Source of the DNA: Flavobacteriales bacterium
Lineage (GTDB): Bacteria; Bacteroidota; Bacteroidia; Flavobacteriales; BACL11
Assembly (NCBI GenBank): GCA_002728175.1
Contig: PBVH01000033.1
Location: 1 to 7,868, forward strand
Direction: 5' to 3'
DNA: 7,868 bases
Below the pieces are notes generated by a model, which had not been told where the DNA came from, searched no databases, and was given only the letters and a program-made list of their open reading frames with translations. Of this stretch, positions 1-6,865 are shown piece by piece; the first letter of the stretch is position 1, and the number at the start of each line of letters is the position of its first letter. The translations under genes were made by a program, and so were the position numbers.

Positions 1-71
1 GCGAGTGATGGGATTCGAACCCACGACCCTCACCTTGGCAAGGTGATGCTCTACCCCTGAGCTACACTCGC
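1..71 (-). tRNA. tRNA-Gly (anticodon GCC)
   Basis: Read on the minus strand, the sequence folds into a complete cloverleaf. The 7-bp acceptor stem pairs perfectly (GCGAGTG with CACTCGC). The D arm has GCTC/GAGC stems. The anticodon stem TCACC/GGTGA encloses the loop TTGCCAA, giving anticodon GCC, which decodes GGC and GGU glycine codons. A 5-nt variable region follows, and the T arm carries the loop TTCGAAT closed by a G-T pair and four standard pairs. The window begins exactly at the last acceptor-stem base, so the discriminator base, and any encoded CCA, lie outside. The gene is downstream of mutS on the same strand but has its own candidate promoter at 88-119. Confidence 0.97.
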
Positions 72-87
72 CTAAAAAAATAGATCG

Positions 88-119
88 CAAATCTAACAAA
101 TTTATTTGTTTCATTACAA
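88..119 (-). promoter_or_regulatory. Promoter of tRNA-Gly, Bacteroidota type
   Basis: On the minus strand TTG (119-117) and TAGATTTG (95-88) are separated by 21 nt. This is an exact match to the Bacteroidota vegetative consensus TTG-N19-21-TAnnTTTG. The -7 box lies 16 nt upstream of the mature tRNA 5' end, so transcription would start about 10 nt before the tRNA, a short leader suited to RNase P processing. It is the best-formed promoter in the window. It fills most of the 49-bp gap between mutS and the tRNA, so the tRNA does not need to depend on mutS transcription. Confidence 0.65.
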
Positions 120-120
120 T

Positions 121-2709
121 TTATGAATCTAATAATTTCTTAATTCTATTTAATTTCATTAAAGCATCCATAGGGGTTAAATTATTTATATCAATTCCTA
201 ACAATTGATCTCTTATTTCTTCTAAAATTGGATCATCTAACTTTACAAAACTTAGTTGCATATCCTTATTTGTTTTTTTAGCCCTTTCAGTTTTAGAATT
301 TTTATAGTTTTTATTTTCGAGTTCTGTTAACATATTATTTGCATCATTGAGTATTTTTTTTGGCATTCCCGCCATCTTCGCTACTTGAATTCCAAAGCTA
401 TGTTCTGTTCCACCAGGCTTGAGTTCTCTTATAAAAACAATATTATTATTAATCTCTTTTACTGACACATTATAATTTTTAATTCTATCAAAATGACTCT
501 CCATCTTATTCAGCTCATGATAATGTGTCGCAAAAAGTGTTTTAGGTTTTGTTTTGTGATCATGTAAATATTCACTTATTGACCATGCAATAGAAACTCC
601 ATCATATGTGCTAGTTCCTCTTCCAATTTCATCAAGTAAAATTAAACTTTTATCAGATAAATTATTTAAGATACTAGCAGTTTCATTCATTTCTACCATA
701 AAAGTTGACTCCCCCATTGAAATGTTATCTGAAGCACCTACTCTTGTAAAAATTTTATCTACTATGCCAATTTTAGCAGCATCAGCTGGTACAAAAGATC
801 CTATTTGAGCCATCAAAACAATCAAAGCAGTTTGCCTTAACAAAGCTGATTTTCCAGACATGTTTGGTCCAGTTATCATCATTATCTGCTGATTATCTTT
901 ATTTAGTATTACATCATTTGGAACATAAAATTCATCATCACCTAACTGTTGCTCTATGACTGGGTGTCTGCCTTTTTCTATAACTAAATCTGAAGAACTA
1001 TTTATATTGGGTTTAATATACCTATTTGTTTGTGCTATTTTTGAAAAACAAAACAAACAATCTAGTACAGCAATAACTTTTGCATTTATTTGTAATTGAT
1101 TTATATATGCAGATATTTCATTAAGCAAATTTTTGTAAAGTGAATTTTCAATTTCAATTATTTTACTATCAGCAGCAATTATTTGTTGTTCATATTGCTT
1201 GAGTTCTTCTGTTATATATCTTTCTGCACTTACTAATGTTTGTTTACGTATCCAGTTTGATGGAACCTTATCTTTATGAGTATTTCGTACTTCTAAAAAA
1301 TAACCGAAAACATTGTTAAATGATATTTTTAAAGAAGAAATACCGGTTGATAATTTCTCTCTTTCTAGCATCTCATTTAAATAAGTATTGCCCGAATTCT
1401 TTATACTTCTTAAATTATCGAGTTCAGAATTTACATTTTCATTAATTACGTTCCCTTTATTTACCACAAATGGTGCTTCTGGATTAAGTATAAAACTAAT
1501 TTTATCTACCAACTTAACACACAAATTTATTTTTTTTGCGTGTTGTCTTAATTCTTTATTATTTGATTGCAAACAAACTTTCTTAATTGGCTCAAGAATT
1601 TGTAAAGATTCTTTTAGTTTATTACATTCTTTAGGGTTAATTCTTAATGTGGAAACTTTTGAAGACAATCTTTCTAAATCTGCAATATGAGAAATTTTGT
1701 TCTCAAGCACAAAAGCAACTTCATCATTGTTTATTAACTCTTCAACAATATTATGACGATAATTTAAACTTTTGATATTTTTTAATGGTAATGCTACCCA
1801 TCTTCTTAACAATCTTGCTCCCATTGGGGAGTGAGTTTTATTTAGAACATTAAATAATGTTGTAGCACTTTCATTATTAGAAGAAAATAGTTCTAAATTA
1901 TTAATTGTAAACTTATCCATCCACAAATATTTATCTTGTTCAATTCTATTTATTGAAAGAATATGTTGAGTTTTATGATGATGTGTTTCATTTAAATAGT
2001 GTAGTATTACACCAGCACTTGTTAATGCGTCGTGTAATTCACTTACACCAAATCCTTTTAATGATTTTACGTTAAATTGTTTTAACAACAAATCTTTGGT
2101 ATAATCACGATTAAATACCCACTCATCAATAAAAAAACAATTAGTAGAAAGTTTGAATTCATCTATGATTTTTGATTTATAATCTCTTTGTAAAAGAATT
2201 TCATTTGGTTTAAAGCTTTGTAATAACTTATCAATATAAATCTTATTTCCTTCTGATACCAAAAATTCACCAGTTGATATGTCTAAAAAAGATATACCAA
2301 TATTTTCTTTGGAATAATATATAGCTGCTAGAAAATTATTTTTCTTAACGTCTAAAACTAAATCATTATATGAAAGACCAGGAGTTACTAGTTCAGTTAC
2401 ACCTCTTTTTACAATACCCTTAGTATTTTTCGGATCCTCAAGTTGGTCACATATTGCTACTCTTAATCCAGATCTTACTAGCTTTGGCAAATAATTATCA
2501 AGAGAATGGTATGGAAAACCTGCAAGTTCAACTTTTGAAGAACCATTTGCTCTGTTAGTTAAAACAATATTTAAAATTTTAGATGCTTTAACTGCATCTT
2601 CACCAAAAGTTTCATAAAAATCACCTACCCTAAAAAGAAGCATGGATTCAGGATATTTCCTCTTAATGTTTTCATATTGAGTCATTAAAGGTGTTTTTTT
2701 CTTAGACAT
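121..2709 (-). CDS. mutS: DNA mismatch repair protein MutS
   Basis: MutS recognises base mismatches and small insertion/deletion loops and recruits MutL to start post-replicative repair in the cytoplasm. The 862-residue length is normal for MutS1. The mismatch-reading motif is F31-Y32-E33 (GDFYETF), corresponding to the F-x-E that stacks on the mismatch in E. coli. The conserved QLEDP is at 89-93, followed by GVTELVTPG. Connector, lever and clamp regions run through the middle. The C-terminal ATPase has Walker A GPNMSGKS (614-621, Lys620), a Walker B ending in D693-E694 followed by GRGTSTYDG, and the switch histidine H729 in ATHYHE. The Ser in Walker A, where E. coli has Gly, is usual in Bacteroidota. 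The C-terminal tail (LDDPILEEIRDQLLGIDINN) is also intact. The start is the only ATG ahead of the mismatch-binding domain. The gene is divergent from the RNA methyltransferase gene and is followed by tRNA-Gly. It appears complete and functional. Confidence 0.98.
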   Translation of the reverse strand: MSKKKTPLMTQYENIKRKYPESMLLFRVGDFYETFGEDAVKASKILNIVLTNRANGSSKVELAGFPYHSLDNYLPKLVRSGLRVAICDQLEDPKNTKGIVKRGVTELVTPGLSYNDLVLDVKKNNFLAAIYYSKENIGISFLDISTGEFLVSEGNKIYIDKLLQSFKPNEILLQRDYKSKIIDEFKLSTNCFFIDEWVFNRDYTKDLLLKQFNVKSLKGFGVSELHDALTSAGVILHYLNETHHHKTQHILSINRIEQDKYLWMDKFTINNLELFSSNNESATTLFNVLNKTHSPMGARLLRRWVALPLKNIKSLNYRHNIVEELINNDEVAFVLENKISHIADLERLSSKVSTLRINPKECNKLKESLQILEPIKKVCLQSNNKELRQHAKKINLCVKLVDKISFILNPEAPFVVNKGNVINENVNSELDNLRSIKNSGNTYLNEMLEREKLSTGISSLKISFNNVFGYFLEVRNTHKDKVPSNWIRKQTLVSAERYITEELKQYEQQIIAADSKIIEIENSLYKNLLNEISAYINQLQINAKVIAVLDCLFCFSKIAQTNRYIKPNINSSSDLVIEKGRHPVIEQQLGDDEFYVPNDVILNKDNQQIMMITGPNMSGKSALLRQTALIVLMAQIGSFVPADAAKIGIVDKIFTRVGASDNISMGESTFMVEMNETASILNNLSDKSLILLDEIGRGTSTYDGVSIAWSISEYLHDHKTKPKTLFATHYHELNKMESHFDRIKNYNVSVKEINNNIVFIRELKPGGTEHSFGIQVAKMAGMPKKILNDANNMLTELENKNYKNSKTERAKKTNKDMQLSFVKLDDPILEEIRDQLLGIDINNLTPMDALMKLNRIKKLLDS

Positions 2710-2749
2710 TTAAATAAATTATAAAATCAAATATTATGTAATATTGCAA

Positions 2750-2781
2750 CAAATATAAGACATGAAAAAATTAAAAAGCAA
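2750..2781 (-). promoter_or_regulatory. Candidate mutS promoter
   Basis: On the minus strand TTG (2781-2779) and TATATTTG (2757-2750) are separated by 21 nt, matching the Bacteroidota consensus and having the same spacing as the tRNA-Gly promoter. It predicts a transcript start near 2743 and a 5' leader of roughly 35 nt before the mutS ATG. The -33 element lies inside the first codons of the divergent methyltransferase gene, so the regulatory regions of the two genes overlap. No equally good element faces the methyltransferase. The nearest is TAATATTG at 2740-2747 on the plus strand, which has one mismatch and no TTG partner. Confidence 0.5.
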
Positions 2782-3298
2782 CGAAATAAAAACAATAACA
2801 ATAGATGAGTTCAAAAAATGCAAAAAAACTCCTTTAGTTATTGTTTTGGATAATATAAGAAGTGCTTTGAATGTTGGTTCAATTTTTAGAACTTCTGATA
2901 CTTTTTTAGTTGATAAGATTTTAATTTGCGGGATTACAGCTTGCCCTCCTCATAAAGATATAAGAAAATCAGGTCTTGGTGCCGATTCTTCAGTAGAGTG
3001 GGAATATTATTCAAGTACTGTAGACGCTGTGAATACATTAATTAAAAAAAACTATACTATTGTTTCTGTAGAGCAAACTAGTAATTCTACTACATTAGAT
3101 AATGTAAAATTAACTGGAATTCCTTATGCTCTTGTTTTTGGAAATGAAGTAAATGGGGTGTCACAAGAAGTTATCAACTTATGTAAGAGATCTGTTGAAA
3201 TACCGCAACTTGGAACAAAGCATTCTTTAAATGTTTCTGTAGCAGCAGGTATTGTTATATGGAAGTATTATGAGTTATTAAAACATCAAAATAGATAA
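2762..3298 (+). CDS. TrmH/SpoU-family RNA 2'-O-methyltransferase
   Basis: Members of the SPOUT superfamily transfer a methyl group from S-adenosylmethionine to a ribose 2'-OH of tRNA or rRNA, using a trefoil-knot fold and acting as dimers. All three SpoU motifs are visible. Motif 1 is NIRSALNVGSIFR (31-43) with the catalytic Arg region. Motif 2 is FGNEVNGVS (126-134). Motif 3 is IPQLG...SLNVSVA (147-161), which forms the knot and cofactor pocket. At 178 residues the protein is a bare catalytic domain without the N-terminal RNA-binding extension of RlmB-type enzymes, as is common for the Bacteroidota version. The exact RNA target cannot be read from the sequence, so no symbol is given. The ATG used is supported by conserved-looking N-terminal sequence just after it. 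The 3' end overlaps the convergent barrel-protein gene by 13 bp. Confidence 0.93.
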   Translation: MKKLKSNEIKTITIDEFKKCKKTPLVIVLDNIRSALNVGSIFRTSDTFLVDKILICGITACPPHKDIRKSGLGADSSVEWEYYSSTVDAVNTLIKKNYTIVSVEQTSNSTTLDNVKLTGIPYALVFGNEVNGVSQEVINLCKRSVEIPQLGTKHSLNVSVAAGIVIWKYYELLKHQNR

Positions 3299-4092
3299 TT
3301 TACACCTAAATGGTATGATCTATATCTATCTTGTTTTGTAGAATTAGAAATACCATCTAACATATCAGTGTCTACAAAAACTTCTTCCCAAGAAAAAAAA
3401 TAAAAAATATTTGTTTTTACTTTATATTTAAGAGTATAACCAAGTAAAAATAAATTAGATATAGGTCTTTCTGAAATAGATTTTATTTCCTCAGGACTAC
3501 CTTCCTCATCTTTGTATCCGTAAGAGTAGATATAATTTTCACTTGGTATATTTCTAGAAATACTTGAAAAATATGTCAAACCAAACCCAAAATCAAAATA
3601 TAAATTTATCATTTCTTTTAACTTATTTGATTTATTTACTTTGTTTATATAGGATTCCAAATCTAGATTAAATAAATTTTCCAAATCAATACTTGTCTTA
3701 AAATTAAATGCTAATATATCAGATAAAAAACTATATCCTTTATTTTGATAAAGCCTGTATGGATCATATACATCAGACATGCTATTTATACTATCTGTGT
3801 GCGAATACTTCAATTTAATTTTATTTAAATTTAGAGATACTAAATGATTATTAAATATTGTTCGAGATAATGAAAAATTTAAACCATTTTCTAAGTTACT
3901 TAAGTCTATGAACTTATTTTGGTAAATATCACTTCGATGTTCATTAAACATAGTACTTATACCTACTTGCCACTTATAACTGATGGTCGAGTCTTCATAT
4001 GATGGATCAACATTAGTTGCAATGAAATCAGTTTGTTGAGCAAACAGAAATGAACTTAAAAATATTAGCATCAAAATATATATCAGTCTCAT
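3286..4092 (-). CDS. Putative outer-membrane beta-barrel protein, family not recognised
   Basis: I do not recognise this 268-residue protein. Residues 1-18 form a clear Sec signal peptide: an Arg, a long hydrophobic core, then cleavage expected after LFA, leaving Gln19. There is no lipobox Cys. The C-terminus YHLGVNYLF has hydrophobic or aromatic residues at positions 1, 3, 5, 7 and 9 from the end and finishes in Phe. That is the recognition signature of outer-membrane beta-barrels for the BAM machinery. The body has many alternating hydrophobic/polar segments separated by charged, Asn/Ser-rich loops (for example FGFGLTYFSS and FLLGYTLKYKV), consistent with a small barrel of perhaps 8-12 strands; strand number is inference. 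It has no enzyme motif and no long helical region. It is divergent from the OmpA-TPR lipoprotein gene, so a shared envelope role is possible but unproven. The 3' end overlaps the methyltransferase gene. Confidence 0.8.
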   Translation of the reverse strand: MRLIYILMLIFLSSFLFAQQTDFIATNVDPSYEDSTISYKWQVGISTMFNEHRSDIYQNKFIDLSNLENGLNFSLSRTIFNNHLVSLNLNKIKLKYSHTDSINSMSDVYDPYRLYQNKGYSFLSDILAFNFKTSIDLENLFNLDLESYINKVNKSNKLKEMINLYFDFGFGLTYFSSISRNIPSENYIYSYGYKDEEGSPEEIKSISERPISNLFLLGYTLKYKVKTNIFYFFSWEEVFVDTDMLDGISNSTKQDRYRSYHLGVNYLF

Positions 4093-4111
4093 AATCGATC
4101 ATTTACACTTA

Positions 4112-4141
4112 CAAATTAAAAAAAAAATTAATTACTAACAA
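4112..4141 (-). promoter_or_regulatory. Possible promoter of the barrel-protein gene, with T10 spacer tract
   Basis: On the minus strand TTG (4141-4139) is followed after 20 nt by TAATTTG (4118-4112), which resembles TAnnTTTG with one base missing between TA and TTTG. The run of ten T (4127-4118) fills the end of the spacer and provides the first base of the -7-like element. The position, about 20 nt upstream of the ATG, would give a very short leader. The match is imperfect and the surrounding DNA is extremely AT-rich, so this is a tentative call. Confidence 0.3.
4118..4127. repeat. A10/T10 homopolymer in the divergent intergenic region
   Basis: Ten consecutive A (plus strand) lie between the barrel-protein and lipoprotein genes, abutting the -7-like element of the barrel gene. 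Homopolymers this long can change length by replication slippage. Several tracts of 8-9 bases occur elsewhere in the window, including inside mutS, trmH-like and folK coding sequence. A length of ten is therefore only slightly above the local background. Confidence 0.9.
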
Positions 4142-4187
4142 TTTTTTAAAAGATATAATCGTTAATTATATAGTGTAATTATTTTAT

Positions 4188-4195
4188 TACATTTG
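4188..4195 (+). promoter_or_regulatory. Candidate -7 box of the lipoprotein gene promoter
   Basis: TACATTTG matches the Bacteroidota -7 consensus TAnnTTTG exactly and lies 35 nt upstream of the lipoprotein ATG, predicting a start near 4202 and a leader of about 28 nt. The -33 partner is weak: only TTA triplets are present at 4162-4164 (spacing 23) and 4166-4168 (spacing 19). The box overlaps an imperfect 16-bp palindrome at 4191-4206 that could bind a regulator. The same transcript probably continues into the sulfotransferase gene. Confidence 0.4.
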
Positions 4196-4230
4196 CATGC
4201 GTAAATAACATCTTATAAAATTACCTAAAT

Positions 4231-5919
4231 ATGAGAATTTTTAAACCGATTTTACTATTATCTATAATTCTGCTAATTAGCAGTTGTGGTCTAACTAACA
4301 TGGCAAATAAATATGATACAGTGAAGTATACAGTTACTCCTCCTGTATTACAAACTCATGGTGGAGAAATTGAAGTAAAAATTGATGGAAATTTTCCAGA
4401 AAAATATTTTGCAAAGAAAGCAACTGTTGAATTAATACCAGTTCTAATTTATAATGACAACCAATCAGAAACAGCTTTTGAAAAAATAATATTACAAGGA
4501 GAAGAAGCAACTGGAGGTGATAAAACAATTTTTTTTAACTCTGGTGGATCTTTTTCATACCAAAGCATCGTGCCTTATAAAAAGGATATGCAAAATGCAC
4601 GTCTTGAGCTACGTGCAGTTGGTAAAATGGCTGATCCAACAGGAGAAATTAAAGAGCAAGTTTTAGGACCAATCAACATTGCTAATGGAACATTAGCTAC
4701 TCCTACAAGAATTATTAATGAAGAGGAAGTTGCTGATAACAATCATAATTATGAAAAGGAAACAATACTGAAGGAACAGGCAACAATTTACTTTTTAGTT
4801 AACCAGTCAAATATAAGAACAACTGAAAAAAGTGACGATGACATATTAAAATTAAAAGAGTTTGCCAAAAATGGCTACAAGACACACTCAATCGAAATAA
4901 TGTCATACGCGTCTCCAGAAGGTTCAGTTGAAAGAAATGATAAGGTGTCTGACAAAAGAATGAAAAGCACTGTAAAATATACTAGACATCTACTTAATAA
5001 ACTGAATGTTGAGGGAGCAAGTAACTCTGAACTTTATACTGAAACTTCTATCGGTGAAGACTGGGTTGGATTTGAATCAATTATTCAAAAATCAGAAATA
5101 AAAGATAAAAGAAAAATAAGTAATTTACTCAATACAATAGAAGATGTCGAAAAGAGAGAAGAACAGCTTAGAGATATGACTGAAATATATGATGCGGTTA
5201 AAGACGATATTTTACCTCAACTAAGAAAAGCTACTATCATTATTCGCGCATACGAGCCCAAAAAAACAGATGAAGAAATTAATAAATTATCATTAGAAAA
5301 CCCAACTGAGCTTGACCTTGAAGAAATTTTATATAGTACATCTTTAACAAATTCTGAAGAAGAAAAAATTAAAATTCTCAAATCAGCAATAGAACTTCAT
5401 GATGACTGGAGAATTTTTAATAATTTATCTGCTTTATACATTAAAAGAAATGAGCTAAATGAAGCTGAAAAGTATTTAAACAAAGCAACAAAAGTTTCTA
5501 GAGGAATTAAAAATGATATTTTAATTAATAATGGTATTATACATGCCAGAAAAGGAAATTTAAACAAAGCTAAAGAATTATTTGATCAAGCTAATGCTTC
5601 GGAACTTAATTTTGCTTTATTAGATATTAGATTAGGCAATTACGATAAGGCAGCTAGATACTTTAAAAATAAAAATAGCTACAATGCTGTTTTAGCCAAA
5701 ATGTTAAATGGTAATAATGATGTTAAATGTGATGAAAAAACTGCAGATTGTTATTATTTAAATGCAATTAGCCATGCGAGATCTGGAAATGAAAATCTTA
5801 CAATTAAAAGTCTTAAAAAAGCAATTGAATTAAATCCTGAATATAAAAGAGATGCAAAAATTGATTTAGAGTTTGTAAATTTTAGAAATAGTGAAACATT
5901 CAATAATACAATTAATTAG
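4231..5919 (+). CDS. Lipoprotein with OmpA-like and C-terminal TPR domains
   Basis: This is a 562-residue envelope protein of a type I recognise from Bacteroidota, with no established function. Residues 1-19 are a lipoprotein signal ending in the lipobox ISSC, with Cys19 lipidated. The following residues (GLTN) lack the acidic surface-export signal described for this phylum, so a periplasm-facing outer-membrane anchor is inferred. Residues about 30-165 look like beta-sandwich sequence (including PEKYFAKKATVELIPVL). An OmpA-like fold begins at ATIYFLVNQSNIR (184-196) and continues through SYASPEG (225-231) to R243. Its last strand, ATIIIRAYEP (334-343), comes only after an inserted charged helical segment of about 65 residues. 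From about 390, TPR-like helical pairs follow: near 393-426, 429-457, 461-480 and 507-540. The Asp that binds peptidoglycan in E. coli OmpA is Ser228 here, while the partner Arg is kept. Likely roles are scaffolding or envelope attachment. The sulfotransferase gene follows after 37 bp. Confidence 0.88.
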   Translation: MRIFKPILLLSIILLISSCGLTNMANKYDTVKYTVTPPVLQTHGGEIEVKIDGNFPEKYFAKKATVELIPVLIYNDNQSETAFEKIILQGEEATGGDKTIFFNSGGSFSYQSIVPYKKDMQNARLELRAVGKMADPTGEIKEQVLGPINIANGTLATPTRIINEEEVADNNHNYEKETILKEQATIYFLVNQSNIRTTEKSDDDILKLKEFAKNGYKTHSIEIMSYASPEGSVERNDKVSDKRMKSTVKYTRHLLNKLNVEGASNSELYTETSIGEDWVGFESIIQKSEIKDKRKISNLLNTIEDVEKREEQLRDMTEIYDAVKDDILPQLRKATIIIRAYEPKKTDEEINKLSLENPTELDLEEILYSTSLTNSEEEKIKILKSAIELHDDWRIFNNLSALYIKRNELNEAEKYLNKATKVSRGIKNDILINNGIIHARKGNLNKAKELFDQANASELNFALLDIRLGNYDKAARYFKNKNSYNAVLAKMLNGNNDVKCDEKTADCYYLNAISHARSGNENLTIKSLKKAIELNPEYKRDAKIDLEFVNFRNSETFNNTIN

Positions 5920-5956
5920 GTTACCTTAAACTCTTATAAATAATATTCGGTAATTT

Positions 5957-6865
5957 ATGAAAACAGATAAAAAACCGAACTTCTTAATAATTGGGGCAAT
6001 GAAAGCCGCAACAACCTCATTGTATGCTTATTTGAAAGAGCATCCTGAAATTTATCTTCCATCATTAAAAGAGCCTATGTTTTTTAATAACATAGAAACA
6101 GATAATAAAAAAATTATACTTAAAGGAAGAACTAAAAAAAAAATTACATCTTTTAAAAAATATTTCGATTTATTTCAAAATGTTAATAATGAGATTGCAA
6201 TTGGAGAAGCCTCACCTGGCTATTTATATAATAGTAATTGCGCAAAACTAATACATGAACACTTAGGAGGAAATACGAAAATAATTGTGATTATCAGACA
6301 GCCTGTAAACAGAGCATACTCTAACTTTTTGCATGCGAGAAGATCAGGAAAAGAAGATATAAATGAATTTACTATTGCAATAAACGAGGAAGCAAATAGA
6401 ATTGAAAATAACTGGAGTCCCCTATATCATTATATAAATCAAGGATATTATTACACTCAATTAAAAAAATACTATAAGATTTTTCCAAGAAATAATATAA
6501 AAGTTGTTTTATTTAGTGAGCTAACAAAAAATAAAAATAACTGTCTTAAAGAAATCTGTGAATTTCTAAATGTAAATGAAAACTTTAATTTTTCTAAAGA
6601 AAAGAAAACTAACGTTTCAGGAATTCCAAAAGGTTTACTTGGATGGTTTGTTATGAAGTTGCGCTATTACAGTCTTCTACCTAACATAGTTTACTCTGAG
6701 ATTTTTCCTGAATCTTTTATAAGTTTCTTATCTAAAATCATTTACAAAAAACCCGAAAAATTAAATAAAAAGTTAATTAATAAACTTACCAACAAATACT
6801 ATAAGAACGATATTTTAAAATTAGAACAATTGATTTCTATAGATTTATCTCACTGGTTAAAATAG
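5957..6865 (+). CDS. PAPS-dependent sulfotransferase
   Basis: This enzyme is expected to transfer a sulfuryl group from 3'-phosphoadenosine-5'-phosphosulfate to a hydroxyl or amine, probably of a carbohydrate; the acceptor cannot be told from sequence. The 5'-phosphosulfate loop is GAMKAATTSLY (13-23), with Lys16 as the likely catalytic/binding lysine. The 3'-phosphate site is IIRQPVNRAYSNF (about 112-124), with Arg114 and Ser122 in the expected places. A later NVSGIPKG segment and the ending LEQLISIDLSHWL resemble bacterial heparan-sulfotransferase-like members, so the 302-residue protein looks full length. No signal peptide or membrane segment is visible, so it should act in the cytoplasm. 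It starts 37 bp after the lipoprotein gene with no recognisable promoter between, suggesting cotranscription. A run of ten A lies at codons 59-63. The 3' end overlaps the convergent kinase gene by 9 bp. No PAPS-synthesis genes are in the window. Confidence 0.92.
   Translation: MKTDKKPNFLIIGAMKAATTSLYAYLKEHPEIYLPSLKEPMFFNNIETDNKKIILKGRTKKKITSFKKYFDLFQNVNNEIAIGEASPGYLYNSNCAKLIHEHLGGNTKIIVIIRQPVNRAYSNFLHARRSGKEDINEFTIAINEEANRIENNWSPLYHYINQGYYYTQLKKYYKIFPRNNIKVVLFSELTKNKNNCLKEICEFLNVNENFNFSKEKKTNVSGIPKGLLGWFVMKLRYYSLLPNIVYSEIFPESFISFLSKIIYKKPEKLNKKLINKLTNKYYKNDILKLEQLISIDLSHWLK
6134..6143. repeat. A10 homopolymer inside the sulfotransferase gene
   Basis: Ten consecutive A encode Lys60-Lys62 and the first base of Ile63, between the two PAPS-binding motifs. 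Gain of one A would bring a TAA stop within about five codons. Loss of one A gives a longer out-of-frame run that also ends in TAA. Either change removes the 3'-phosphate-binding motif. The tract could therefore act as an on/off switch by slippage, or be a site of transcriptional slippage. It may also be simple AT bias. Confidence 0.9.

Noticed and set aside
608..808. Plus-strand open frame of 66 codons inside mutS
   Set aside because: It is antisense to the conserved ATPase core of mutS, has no recognisable domain, and is explained by the opposite frame of a strongly conserved gene.
1388..1690. Plus-strand open frame of 100 codons inside mutS
   Set aside because: It is an antisense shadow of the MutS lever/clamp region. 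Its hydrophobic composition results from reading Lys/Asn/Glu-rich codons backwards, and no promoter or family match is seen.
2740..2747. TAATATTG as the methyltransferase promoter
   Set aside because: It has one mismatch in the box and no TTG at a suitable distance upstream, so it is too weak to list as a feature.
4334..4528. Minus-strand open frame of 64 codons inside the lipoprotein gene
   Set aside because: It is antisense to the conserved N-terminal domain of the lipoprotein. It is Leu/Gln/Phe-rich as expected from the reverse of the coding strand.
5919..5955. Inverted repeat TTACC/GGTAA between the lipoprotein and sulfotransferase genes, as a terminator or start-site hairpin
   Set aside because: The stem is five standard pairs plus G-T pairs with a 23-nt loop and no T tract after it. 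That is too weak in this AT-rich DNA.
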